In this document: one piece after another, positions 1 through 11,180 of the stretch | Layout of the letters: every line of letters starts with the position of its first letter | Numbering within the stretch: the stretch's first letter is position 1 | Source: Chinchilla lanigera | Taxonomy: Eukaryota; Chordata; Mammalia; Rodentia; Chinchillidae | Length of the DNA stretch: 64,000 nt | NCBI RefSeq assembly: GCF_000276665.1 | Contig: NW_004955446.1 | Span: 15,433,289-15,497,288 of the forward strand | Reading direction: 5' to 3' | Program-made: the position numbers and the translations under genes | Notes under the pieces: model-generated | Database searches by the model: none | The model's input: the letters and a program-made list of their open reading frames with translations, nothing else | What the model was told of the DNA's origin: nothing

Positions 1-545
1 ACAAAACCCAGACTGTACAGGAAATACTTCAAAGAATCAACAACTGGGATCCTGGCTTTTGCACATCAGAACAAATTAACAACAGAGTTAAAAGATAAAC
101 CACAGAATGGGAAAAAATTTTAGCTAACTGTCCCTCAGACAAAAGACTTATACCTAGAACATAGAAAGAATTGAAAAAGATCAGCACCCCCAAATTCAAA
201 GACCCAGTCCAATGATGGGCATCTGAGATAAATACACATTTCTCAGATGAAGGAATACAAAGAGCAAATAAATATATGAAAAAAATGTTCAACATTATTT
301 GTCCTTTGAGAGATGCAAATTAAAACAACATTGAGATTCCATTTCACCCCAGAAAGAAAGGCTGTGGTGAAGACATTAGCCAACAATGAATTTGCAGGGG
401 CTGTGGGAAAGAAGGAATGCTTCTCCACTGCTGGTGGGAGGAGTGTAGACTGTATGACCACTGTAGAAATCAGTGTGGAGATTCCTCAAAAAAGTAGGCT
501 CAGAGGACCAATTCAATCCAGCTATTCCCTTTCTGTGTATTTTTG
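1..545 (+). mobile_element. LINE-1 ORF2 3' fragment
   Basis: Degenerate C-terminal coding part of LINE-1 ORF2, cut by the window's left edge. The order of landmarks is that of mammalian L1: the 'cacagaatggg' stretch near 103, the 'aaatatatgaaaaaaatg..caacatt' stretch near 270, 'gcaaattaaaacaacattgagat' landmarks near 315-340, the 'ctgctggtgggag' landmark near 428, and the 'ccagctattccctt' end near 520. Stops and frameshifts break the frame. Similarity fades near 540, before the usual 3'UTR, so the copy is 3'-truncated or replaced by other DNA. It is a dead retrotransposon copy. Confidence 0.85.
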
Positions 546-2195
546 CAGAAGAATCATTCTGGACTCTAACGGCAGCTTTCTACCATAGTTTGTGGCTGAT
601 TTTGCACAGGATCCTCACCGTGTGGCCCAAGACTCTGTTCTCCAGATTTTTCTATTAAAGCCTGGTTTATCTTCTGTTCTCTGTTCTCAGCAGAGTGCAA
701 AATTTTATATTCACTCTATCATGCTACTGAGAAATGTTTTACATCATAGAGACAATTATGTTGCTCATATTCTGAAAAAACCATAATACTTTATTAATAG
801 TTTCTAATTGTATATAATAGAGTCTTTTCTATATTTATACTTTCTTACTTTTTGGGTGATTTCTAAAAACATTGCATAATTGAAGTTAAAATAATACTAA
901 AAGTATTGATAATAGAAGGAAAACATATATATATATATCAGAAAAAGTATAGATAGTCAGGGAATGTATTAAAAGAAAATTTCATCTTGATGAATAAGAA
1001 AAGTAAACAATGATAAAAATGATAACTTCAGAGGATAATAAAGGCAGTCTAAACATTTATAACATTAATATTTCAAAATAAGGTATCAGAAAAAATTAGA
1101 TATAGTAAAGTCATGAGACAAGAAAATCTTACTAAGCTAAATACCCAACTCTTCAATTTATTTAAACAGTTAAAAATATAAATAGTTACATTTTTGAAAT
1201 AGTTATATTTCAAATGCAATCATTATATTTTTGAAATTTAAGTGTTGAGAAGCTGTAAAGATACAATTACCCTCAAGGAAAAACTTATACCTGCTTATGG
1301 CTTATCTTTTATATCATTAAACGGTGAAAGCCAATTGATCAGCTAAAGGAGAAATGCTTGTTACTCTTTTAAAGCATTATGTGAACTTAATGTGAAAAGA
1401 TATAGAATTAGCACATACTTTGATATATATAAGAATTCAGTATTCTGCCTAAACATTTTTCCTGGAAAATGTTAGTATATCCACAGACGAAGGAATCAAA
1501 ATAAGTAAGTGAAAGTTGCAAAAAATATACTAGCAGGCAACAGCAGTTATCAACAAAAGCAACCATATATTTACTTAGACTTAATTTTATATATAACTTC
1601 AAGATAAAATTGAAATACTATAATAAAATAAAATGAATGTTTTTTAAAACTAAAACAATATATTCATCTGGGTCTGAAGGTTCTAAGTGAAGCAAATAAT
1701 ACCAGAAAAATAGTATAGCAGACAAAAATCACTCAAAGAGGATTTTAAAAAGTAGTATTTCATTCATGGCTATTAAGTAGAGAATTATTGTTTTAAAATT
1801 AAAAGAAAAAGGAATAATTAAAAGAATGACAGTGAGGACTCTTTTTAATCACAGCAGTATAAAGGTTAAGAAAAATATTTAATTAATATTATTATTTCTA
1901 AAAGAATATGCAATATAGAAAGCAACATTATGTGGTATACACTAATGTAACTCAGCAGCTTGGAAAATAAATATTATTAACCCCATTATTACATATTAAA
2001 ATTAATAGCCTCATTCAAAATGCAAAACTCCACTGTATGCTGTTTATAAAAATGGTAAACTTAAAGCAACATAGCATTTTAAGGAGAGAGCAGTCAATGA
2101 TACAGCTCACAGTCAAAAAGCAAAAGAAGAAACAAGGCACACGGGTCCTATTTCTAAATGTCTTTACTCTGATGAGCAGCAAGGTCAGGGAGGGT
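546..2195. other. AT-rich sequence without recognised feature
   Basis: No gene or clear repeat family is visible. The stretch near 575-660 is less AT-rich and holds a 'tattaaagcc' polyadenylation-like signal, which could be the end of an old LTR, but I cannot assign it. A short (AT)n run lies near 927-938. The rest is AT-rich DNA with stops in all frames. Confidence 0.5.
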
Positions 2196-2999
2196 GTGAG
2201 TGCTTTCTTTGTGTAGTGTACATTTACAATACATGATAGTTATATTCATTTTGGGGAGTAGGTGCATGTATGTAACATATCTTGATCATTCTCCATCTTT
2301 TTACACTACTTCCCCTTCCCCCACACTTCCTCCTTTCTCTTTCTCCTAATCTTCCCCTTCTCCAGAAATTCTTTGTCCCTGTTTCCTACCATCTCTCCTT
2401 TATTTTACTCTCTGACTTATTTATATTTTGAGTTTCTCATATAAGAGAAACCACACAATATTTAACTATGCCTGACTTACTTCAATTAACATTATAGGAT
2501 CAAGATTCATCCATTCTCTTGAAAATGATAGGATTTCATTCTCCTTCATGGCTGAATAGTACGCATATCACATTTTCTTCATCCATTTACTGTTTATGAG
2601 CACCCAGGCCAGTTATGGAGAACATTTTACAGCTTTCAGTGGTAACACACAGCCATTACAGCATTCATGCCATAGTTTGCTACCACTGATGCAAGCTGTT
2701 TCCAAAAATTAACTATTGTGAATTGAGATTCTCTAAATATAGGTATGCATATATCAAAACAGTATGATGCCTTTAAGTCTTTGGGGAATATTTTCAAGAG
2801 AGACATAGCTGGTCAAATGGATTTACAATTTCTCATTACTTGAGGAAACTCCATACAAATTTCCACAGGGGTTATACTAGTTTACATTACAAAAAAATGT
2901 AGACGCACTCCTTATACCCCACATTCTCAGCTGCACATGTGAGTGTGTGTGGGTGTTCTTGATGATAGCTATTCTGACTGGAGTAAGATAGAATCTCAG
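2196..2999 (-). mobile_element. LINE-1 3' end, antisense
   Basis: Read on the minus strand this runs from the end of L1 ORF2 into the L1 3' untranslated region. On the plus strand the pyrimidine-rich block at 2290-2400 is the complement of the polypurine 3'UTR tract. 'tcatggctgaatagtacgc' near 2547 and 'ggtcaaatgga' near 2812 are typical antisense L1 landmarks. About 80 bases near 2606-2690 do not fit L1 and look inserted or heavily diverged. The element meets a plus-strand L1 head to head at about 3000. Confidence 0.8.
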
Positions 3000-4330
3000 A
3001 TTTGTTTCATAAACTAGATATCAAAACAGAAAAGTTGAAACTGCTGGAAGATAACATGAGAAAAGCAGTGGACACTAAAGGCATAAGCAAGGACTTCATT
3101 AACAGAATTCCAACAGAAGAAGAAATAATATCAAGAATCAACAAATGATGATGGAAAGGAAGACAAGTGAAACTTGTGAAGTCACGGGCATAGGCAAAGA
3201 TTTTCTGAACAGGACTGCATTTGCACAGGAAATAGTTCTGAGAATCAGCAAAAGGTATTATATTAAATTATTACACTTTTGCACCCCCCATAAAACAGAG
3301 TACAAGAACACACAGAATGGAAAAAAGTTTGCCAGTGATAGAGGATTCATATCTAGAATATACAAAGAACCCAAACAACTAGACACCCCACAAAAAACAA
3401 AAAGTCCAATCAAAAATGAGCAAGAAAAATGCATAGATATATCACAGGAGTAGAAGTACAAATGGCCAATAAATATATGAAGAAATGCTCAACATTTTTG
3501 GCCATTACATTAATACAAATTAAAACAACACTGAGATTCTTTCTTCATCAGTATGGAAATTCTTCAGGAAAAATGGTCATTATCAAGAAATGAAATGATA
3601 ACAAATGCTGGATGGGTTGCTTTTACACTGTTGGTGGCAATGTAAACTAGTACAACAACTATGGAAATCAGTATGGAAATTCTTCAAAAAATGAAAATTA
3701 GAATTTCTATTTGATCAAGCTATTCCCCTTCTAGGTATCATTCAGAAAGAGTTAAATACATCACATTACAGTGGTACATGCATATCTATATTTATAACAG
3801 AACAATTCATAGTAGCTAAATGTTGGAAGTGGCCTATATGTCTATCAACCAATGGATGGATAAGAAATGGTGTTTATACACAATGGAGTAGTACTCTGTG
3901 ATAAAGGAAGATAAATGAGTCATTTGTAGGAAAATGGAGGCACCTTGAAGCCATATGTTCAGTGAAATAAATGAGACACACATAGTTAAATATCAGTGAT
4001 TGCTCTTATATGAGAAACACAGAGTTAAACTAAAGAGCAAAATAAAAGATAGATAATAGGAAGCAGGTAGATAGATCATTCTCAAAGGGAAGGTGATAAA
4101 GAGATGGAGAGAACGGAGATGGAGAGAAGAAATAAGGGACGAATAAAAGGAATGAGGATGTGTTGCATACAATTACCAAGTCTACACAAGGAATGTAAAC
4201 CGTATGCACTGGAAACATATTTTTAAAAGGAAGGGGATCAAGGGATGGGTGGAGAGGAAATGGGATGAAAAACAAAATTAAAATATGTGAAGTTTGAGTA
4301 CCAGTTCTCCACCATCAATATAAATATTAT
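3000..4330 (+). mobile_element. LINE-1 ORF2 3' end and 3'UTR
   Basis: Plus-strand L1 remnant. It begins in late ORF2 ('aaactgctggaagataacatga' landmarks near 3040), passes the 'acacagaatggaaaaaa' landmark near 3311, the 'acactgttggtggcaatgtaa' landmark near 3627, the 'gtatcattcagaaagag' landmark near 3735 and 'accaatggatggataag' near 3848, then enters a purine-rich 3'UTR (4030-4270). The reading frame is broken by stops. Two local duplications sit inside it (3033-3250 and 3548/3668, see findings). Confidence 0.85.
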
Positions 4331-4389
4331 GTAGTACACAAATGTAATACTAGACTACTATGAAAAATTCAGAAAACAACAGATAAAAC

Positions 4390-4645
4390 TGGAGAAAAAA
4401 GAATCATCAAATGGGATTACATAAATTAATGTTTCTGCACAGCAAAGGAAACAATAAACAGAAAGAAAAGAAAACCTACAGAATGGAGAAAGCTTTGTTC
4501 CAGGTACTCTTCAGGTAGAGGAATAACATCTAGAAAATGTAAAGAATCCAAAACTTTAATCCCCTCCCCCAAAATGACCCAATCAAAATGGACAACTGAA
4601 CTGCATATTCATTTCTTGAAAGAAAATTAGACATGAACAGTAAGT
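4390..4645 (+). mobile_element. LINE-1 ORF2 fragment
   Basis: A further short plus-strand L1 ORF2 piece directly downstream of the previous 3'UTR. Landmarks are 'ttctgcacagcaaaggaaac' near 4432, 'ctacagaatggagaaa' near 4476 and 'aataacatctagaaaatg' near 4522. It repeats a part of ORF2 already present upstream, so it is a separate insertion or a duplicated segment. Confidence 0.75.
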
Positions 4646-6429
4646 ACACAAGATATCCTTTAGCCACTAGAGTTCTTGTTTCTTGTGCACAAAGGATCAG
4701 TTAGTTCAAAATAAGATAGTTCAAAAGGAAAGTGTTATTTTCTGATTTTACTATCACCACTTCTGAGCAGATTTTATGCAAAAAGTACAAGCATTCTGGA
4801 GGAAGTTGCTGGACCAATATAATTTGTCTAGCTTTCTTGTCTAAGGGGCGTTTACAAATTAAAATTTTCCTATTTTGTTGATAGTTATGAATATTAATTT
4901 TTATATATTAAAACTTTAACATATGTAGAGGAACTAAAATTAATAAATACTGAGGAGAGAGTGATTGAAGGCCAGTTAAGGTTGATCAATTAAGAATGTT
5001 ACATTTGTGCATGTGTTCTTGTGAGAACACACACACACACATACACACACACACACATACACACACAGCAGATAGAACACTCTTCGGGAGAAAGAGAACA
5101 GATTCAACATGAATGTCCAAAAAGAAGAGAAACTCAGAAAAATTATTAAAGGTATTTAGCTAGTATCTATCTATGTTCTGCTTTGTGATAATTATTTTTC
5201 TTATTAGTATGATAATAATTCCATTTGCATTACTATATGCAAACCTTTTCATCTAACTTCTCTTCAATTCAAACATGTCATTAAGGTAAAAGAATGATCT
5301 AGAGGATTAGTGGGATTTCTGTTCTTTAGAGTCCATTTGGACGATCTTTGTCAAAAGGTTAAAAGAAAGAATGATAGAAAGGTGATAGAGAATTCTAAAT
5401 GTTAAGATGACTCATGATTTAACAGATGATTTGATATGACAATAAACAGCATGAGGTATCACGTTTGGTAAAAGGAAGAAAACAGTACTTTAAAAAGCAG
5501 CTTTTGGGCAGTCAACTGAATCAGGTTGAGTGGTTTGAGGACTTGTGAGTGGTTCTTACAGAAGTGCAAGGACAGGTACAATGTGATAAAAGCTTTTTGA
5601 AATACACACGTGGCTTACACGTACTGAAAACCAAAATGTCATAAGCTGGTGAACATAAATAATATGAGCAATGTGCAGAAATTTTGTCTAACAACTTGGT
5701 TATGAATTCCAAATGGTGGGCAAATTTGAAAAGCATATGTTTTCAGGATAAATGATGAACAGTGTTAATCGGAAGAAGAAAAATGATGGAGGTGAGGTTT
5801 TCTGGTAGAGAAAAATGAAACCCAAACACATGTAAAAAGTGGTTCAACAGTAAATGACAAATTTTAATACAAAAAAAATTTTCTTATTTCTTAGCTGTAA
5901 AACTAACTCAACCCATAAAAATAAGCAACAGCAGGCAAAAACACTTATAAAAACATAATTAGAAATATGTAATAGGTATACAAAATCTTGATATTTTCTC
6001 AGAGAATGACAAAAAAATTTCAAGGATATAGCAAAAATAGGAAGATAAAAGCTAATGGCTCAAAAGAATAAATAATTGAACAATAAAATAATCGAAACAA
6101 ACACAGAAAAATATTAACCACTGACATAAAAGAAAAATACAACAGGAAAATAATCTGCTTTGTGTGAATACAAACATTTGTAGTTATTGAGGCACATGTA
6201 TTCATATACATTCACATACAAATGCACACACGAGTAGCAAAATGTTATGTCTTTTCCAACAAAAAACTTCGGAGACAATAATCATTATATTTGATTGAAT
6301 GTAAAATATGATGAAAAAGCAGAGCTCAACCAAATGAGCTATGTTTAGGTATCACTGTGGCAATTTGGAATAATCAGCATTAAAGCTTGGTGAAAATGCA
6401 GGGGAATAAAGATCCCCTGCTTCAGCAGC
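4646..6429. other. AT-rich sequence without recognised feature
   Basis: Apart from the CA repeat at 5025-5067 I see no gene or assignable element. The stretch 5860-6230 is A-rich in a way that suggests an old LINE, but no landmark is clear enough to call one. Confidence 0.5.
5025..5067. repeat. (CA)n microsatellite
   Basis: Interrupted CA dinucleotide run with three 'CATA' interruptions. It carries no gene. Confidence 0.95.
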
Positions 6430-6750
6430 AACATTCCTACAGACTTATATGAAGTAAATATTTGAAAATTCTATATCTAAAGCAATGCTAATGTTAATGA
6501 AATAAAATGATCTATACAAAGATATGCACAATGTCCTTCGCAAGAACCTTATTTAATAAATCAGGGAAATAATCTAAACACTTATCAACTGAAGATGGAT
6601 TAAATTAATTAGAATTTAAGTAAAAATGTAGTATAGTCACAAAAGTTCTTTTAGAAACATAATTGCAATAAGAATATTCACAATACAGTCTCAGGTATCA
6701 AATATCACCCTAAAATATTTTGTATAAAAGAATTTCATTCCTGAGAGTGA
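6430..6750 (+). mobile_element. Old L1M/L1ME 3' fragment (probable)
   Basis: The 'cacttatcaactgaagatggattaaatt' region near 6579-6606 resembles the ORF2 end of old L1M/L1ME copies, where a similar 'catcaactgaagaatgg' stretch is common. The flanking sequence is A-rich and consistent with this, but divergence is high and the limits are guesses. Confidence 0.4.
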
Positions 6751-7525
6751 GTCAGGTGTACTCATATGAGAAGCACAAGACAGGATCAGCACCCCAGGTG
6801 TCCATCCAGAGAAGTAAAGCTAAGCCTGTAGTCTGGTTGAGTACACTATGTAAAGATATATTGTGTTAAATTACAAAGGTGTACAATTACAGAAGGAAAT
6901 TTAAGGCCACTGAAGGATAAACAGGTAGCCTCTTAAACATAACAGAGCATATATATTTGATGCCACCCACTTCAGGAAGCCACTGACAAGTGATAACCTT
7001 GTGATATCCAGATGACCAAGTTGGGTCCCTAACTTGGTTATCTACCTTGCTTTTATCTAAATGAGCTAAGTACATTTTAGCACTATCATATGTGTGACAA
7101 CCTTCTTACTGGAAAGTTGTTTTATGGAAAGTCCCTTACAAATTGCAAAAGAATCTCCAACATATTCGATGCTGTATTGCAAAAGATATATATATTCAAC
7201 TGAACAAATATTTTTGCAATTAGTCTGAGAAATTGCATTGGGTTTTGTGGAAGCTTAACATACTCAAAATGTGCTAGAAGGAAACAGAAGATTTGTTATA
7301 CATGCAGAAAATGATACAGTTATTTAAATATTTTCAATTACTCTTTTTAAAAGGTCAGTATTTTGAAACAGATTTTCATGACCTAAATTCAATGTTTTAC
7401 AACATTTATAATCTAAAAAATTATGATTTCCAAGCAAATAAATGGTTTTGTACCATTTGTATTAAGCATAGAATTCACAAATAAATTGCACATTTATTTA
7501 ACATTCATATACACTGTCTAAAACT
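6751..7525. other. AT-rich sequence without recognised feature
   Basis: No gene or repeat family recognised. All open frames are shorter than about 65 codons. Confidence 0.5.
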
Positions 7526-7645
7526 TGAGAATTGCTGCCTTTATTTTACAAAGGTGAGCTGAGAATCAAATAGACAAAGTTGCAGAGTACTGAAGACAGC
7601 GAAGCAGAGACCACAAGTGTGGCCCGTTCTGAAGCCCAGACACCT
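7526..7645 (-). mobile_element. MIR SINE fragment, antisense (probable)
   Basis: The order 'ttattttacaaaggtgagctgagaa', 'aaagttgcagagtac', 'gaagcagagaccacaag' and 'gaagcccagacacc' follows the antisense core of MIR, which has the same order of a 'tttacagatgagg' stretch, a gap, and a 'cccaggc' stretch. It is strongly diverged, so the call is moderate. Confidence 0.45.
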
Positions 7646-8035
7646 GGATAGCAATCATTTGGGGAGGAAAAAGGAAAGTGAGTCTTTGGGAAGTGGGAAG
7701 GAAGAATGGTTAGTCTGGAAACTGTAGAGAGGGAACACAGTGTGGAGAAAGGAAGGAGACTGACTGAAAGGCACTACTTGGCTTCAGGAGAGGGGCTTTT
7801 GCTCATGCAGGGTGAGCCTGAGAGGGATGGCAGCTCCAGGGAGAGACGGAGGGTCCAGCTGGCAGCAGTGCCAACCCCTTGTGTGCAAATCACATGTTGT
7901 TATAAATCGGGAACACAGCACGGACTCCACTCTGAAAGTGACCTCTTCTGAAAAACAGGTGGTGTTATGGAGGAAATCCAGTGCAATGCTTGCCATAATT
8001 AAGAGGATATGATCAGAGTTAAGATAGGGAATCCA
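7646..8035. other. Less AT-rich unassigned stretch
   Basis: The G+C content here is visibly higher than in the flanks (7690-7940). Short overlapping frames exist on both strands but show no domain, signal peptide or low-complexity pattern typical of a protein. It could be an old LTR or unique DNA. Confidence 0.4.
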
Positions 8036-8422
8036 AAACTAGTACAGGAAAGATGTTATGAAGATCAGAGTAGAAATTAATGAAACTGAGACAAATACAC
8101 AAAGAATAAATAATGGAAAAGTGGGCTTCTTGAAAGAATAAACAAAATAGATGAATGGTTAGCCAATCTTACAGAAAATAAAGAAGGAAAATCTCAATGC
8201 AATGGAAAAAGCATGCACTTAGAAACATAGAAGGGTAAGTCACAACAGACATTAACAAAATCCAAAAGATTGTTAGTAAGTATTGCAAGAACTTGTGATC
8301 CAATAAATGGGACAATCCATAAAAACTGATAGATTCCTAGGTATTTATGAAGGGTCAGAACTGAACCAATAAGATGGGAAAACTTTGAATAATACAATAA
8401 TAGTGATGAAATTGGAGCATTA
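8036..8422 (+). mobile_element. LINE-1 ORF2 fragment, 5' part of a split copy
   Basis: L1 ORF2 region between the endonuclease and reverse transcriptase domains. Landmarks include 'agaaattaatgaaactgag' near 8070, 'gaataaacaaaatagatga' near 8136, and 'taagatgggaaaactttgaat' near 8370. The frame is broken. Its 3' neighbour in L1 order resumes at about 8806 after a foreign block, so the two parts were once one copy. Confidence 0.8.
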
Positions 8423-8805
8423 ATAAGAAACTGCTGTGTCCCACACAGCTGTGGATGTTCCCAGGGTGAGGACAGTGAGAGGATGGAGAAACAGGGACAA
8501 TAGTTGGAATACAGAAAGCTGAGGTCATGTGGAGCCCTCTCGAATGATGGGATGTAAGGAAGGAAGAAGGAGGAGGAGGAGGAGAAAGAGAGAGCTCCAA
8601 TGGCTGCAGCACATTTGTTTATGCACCTGGGAGGTTGACTATCATGTGAAACCTCTCCGCCTACCAGTTTGTTCATGGGACCTACCTCAGGTGCTATGTT
8701 CTTGAGACTTGCTCTGGTCTCACATCTGATCAGTCTTCAGCTTTGGTCACTCTCCATAAAAAACCTTCCCATAAATAAAAGCTTAGGATTTAATAGGTTT
8801 ACTCA
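8423..8805. mobile_element. Foreign block inside L1, LTR-like
   Basis: This ~380-base block separates two L1 ORF2 parts and does not match L1. It opens with 'tgtgtcccacacag', is less AT-rich than the flanks, and has an 'ataaataaaagc' polyadenylation-like signal near 8773. These traits suit a solo LTR of an endogenous retrovirus, orientation plus if the signal is real. I see no clean TG..CA ends or convincing target-site duplication, and some L1 sequence appears lost at the junction. A 160-codon minus-strand frame crossing it (8194-8676) also runs through L1 and is not a gene. Confidence 0.45.
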
Positions 8806-10190
8806 GAGATTCTAAAAGAACTCATGGTACACCTAATGCTAGTACTCCTGAAATTGTGAAATGAAACTGAAAAGCAAGGACCACTCCTTAAGTAATTCCC
8901 AGAGCCTCTTATTGCCCTGATTCCAGAATCACACATGTACCCAAGCAAAAACAGGAGACACCAGGACAATCTCTTTCATGAATGTAGAGGGAAAAATTGT
9001 GAACAAGATACTTACAAAGAGAATGCAACAAATCATCAAAAAGATCATACATCCTGAACAAGCAGACTTCATTCTCTGGCTGCTAGGATAGTTCCCCATA
9101 TGCAAATCAACAGGTAGAATGCTCCATATAAACAGAAACAAGGATGAAATTCACAAGATCTTCTCAATTGGTGAAGAAAAAATCCTTTGAAAAAATCTAA
9201 TATCCATTGATGATTAAAAAGATGAAAATGTAGCTTTAGGAGGACCTTAACTCAATCTGATAAAGGCTTTTTATGGAAAACATACTGGAAAAATCCGGTT
9301 AGATGGGGGAAAGCTGAAAGCTTTCCTTCTAAAATCAGGGACAGGACAAGAATGTCCACTATCACCAACATGTTTAATATAGTACTCAAAATATTGGCCA
9401 CAGTAATCAAGTAAGAAAAATAAAACAGAATTGTAGGAAAGGAAGACATCAAATTATTATTTGAACTAATATTCACAGGTGATTTGACCCTCTAAATAAA
9501 AAACCCAAGTCATTCTAGCAAAAGACTCCTAGAATTAATAACCAGTTAATTATAAGTATGCAAAATCAATACACAGAAAATCAATAGCATTCCTCTACAC
9601 CAATAATGGATTGGCCAAAAAATAAGTTAAAAAAATACATTGACAATAACTTCAAGAAAAATTAAATACTTAGGAATTAACATAACCAAGGAAGTAAAAG
9701 ACCTCTATAATATCAACCAAAGCACTCTGAAAACAAAAATCAGAGGCCATCAGAAAATGGAAAAATATCCCCAGTTCCTAAACAGACAGAAACAGCATTG
9801 TTAAATGGTTAAAGTTCCATAACTGATATACAAGTATAATATAATTCTAGTCAAAATAGCAGCATCATTCCTCACAGAACTAGATAAAACAATACTGAAA
9901 TTTAGATGGAATTGGAACAGGCCAAGAAAAACAAAAAAAAAACAATCTTGGGTAACAAGAATTAAGTAGAAGACATCACAACCCTGGACTTCAAGTTATA
10001 TTCCAAATTTAAAGTGATGGAAAATGCATGGTACTAGCACAAAAACAAACTTTTGCATAAATGAAACAAAAGAGAGAGAACACAGAAAGAACTTCTGCTC
10101 TTTGAAAAAGGAGCCAAAAACACGTGGTATAGGAAAGGTAGATTACCATGTGCATAACCTTTACTGAACTCAAAATATTTTCAGTTTTCA
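8806..10190 (+). mobile_element. LINE-1 ORF2 reverse transcriptase remnant
   Basis: Continues the split L1. It spans the reverse transcriptase region. Landmarks: 'ttgccctgattccagaat' near 8911, 'atcatcaaaaagatcataca' near 9032, 'agacaggacaagaatgtcc' -like text near 9340-9357, 'cattcctctacaccaat' near 9588, and 'ctggacttcaagttatatt' near 9985. In the palm region the usual Phe-Ala-Asp-Asp catalytic motif is degraded: near 9470 the text reads FTGD-like and is followed within a few codons by a stop. It ends near 10190 without the ORF2 3' end, so it is 3'-truncated. Confidence 0.85.
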
Positions 10191-10384
10191 AGGTCCAATT
10201 TAATTTGCTTGAAGAATATCATTCCACTTCACCTTCACTCATGGACTTCCCTCTCCTTAACATCCCTATACAAATATAAAAATCTGTCTTATATGACATC
10301 TGTTTGAGTAATTCCTTGTTTTATGCATTAATGTCTGATTCTTGAATTTTAAGAAAATGAGTAAATTGTGAAGGTCAAGTTCAC

Positions 10385-10572
10385 AGGCATTGGCATCAAA
10401 CTGTCTGAACTGAATTCTTCTTTGATCAATCTGTTTTGGACCAATTAATTCTGGTCAAATTGTATGATTTTAGCTAATTTAAATGCGACACCAATGTCCT
10501 AATTTGTAAAATGATGATAAAATGCCAGTCTTTTCAAAGTTAAAATGTAATTGATTGATACACCTTATAATC
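10385..10572 (+). mobile_element. MIR SINE
   Basis: Sense-strand MIR. Landmarks are 'attggcatcaaactgtctgaa' (corresponding to the 'gagccagactgcctggg' region), 'tgattttagctaattt', and 'ctaatttgtaaaatgatgataa' (the 'cctcatctgtaaaatgggg' core). It is an ancient, dead tRNA-derived SINE. Confidence 0.6.
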
Positions 10573-11110
10573 ATTATTAGATCAAAGAGGAGGAACAATA
10601 CAAAGGAATTTTCAAACCTGGTAAACGTATTATTGGACTTTTTTTTTCTATTAACCTTTGGTAAAAACTCAATATTCCTGCTTCCTGCCCATCTAATTTT
10701 CTTCTCATAAAAATGGAAACACTACCCTCAGTGATCTTAAAAGTCTAGATTCAGTCTTGGTTTGGCTAGCAGATGGGTTTCTCTATGACCACAACATAAA
10801 AACAAAAAGCACCCCTCCTTTCCTTGAGGTTGAGGCAGTTTTGTGCACGTGCCTATAACATGGTGAGGGGAAGGTGGGCTGGCTCTTTCCTCTCTCCCCT
10901 GCCTTGACGTGAACACCTGCACAGCATGGACTTGCCCTTCTGTGCAGACTGCAATCAGGAAAGATCTCTTCAGATTCTTTCATTGTTCTTTGCCTCCCAT
11001 ATTAAAAAGAACTGACCTTGATTATGTATACTGACTTTGCTTCTATTTTCAAATATTGCCTTATGTTTAAAAATACATTTAGGAGGTTTTGAATTGGATT
11101 AAATGACATT
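10573..11110. other. No recognised feature
   Basis: Unassigned sequence. 10740-10985 is less AT-rich and carries two overlapping minus-strand frames of 61-66 codons without recognisable content. Confidence 0.45.
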
Positions 11111-11114
11111 TTGT

Positions 11115-11180
11115 TTTTCCTGCAGTGCTGTGGATGGAACCCAGGGTTTTAAGAACACTAAGCATTGCACCAGCCCAAGT
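11115..11180 (-). mobile_element. Old ID-type SINE, antisense (probable)
   Basis: The text 'ggatggaacccagggtttt' followed by 'aacactaagcattgcaccagccc' is the complement of a tRNA-derived ID body ('..gctctaccactgagc..cccag' on the antisense). The pyrimidine run just before it would be the complement of the A tail. Diverged and short. Confidence 0.5.

Noticed and set aside
546..670. Possible LTR end with a polyadenylation-like signal
   Set aside because: A single signal and composition change are too little. No LTR ends or family landmarks.
2196..4330. Twin-priming (5' inversion) of a single L1
   Set aside because: Twin priming gives an inverted 5' part and a sense 3' part without overlap. 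Here both arms include the 3'UTR, so two copies are needed.
8194..8676. 160-codon minus-strand open frame, the longest in the window
   Set aside because: It crosses the border between L1 ORF2 and the foreign block on the antisense strand, has Ser/Pro/Phe-rich low-complexity text, and no domain.
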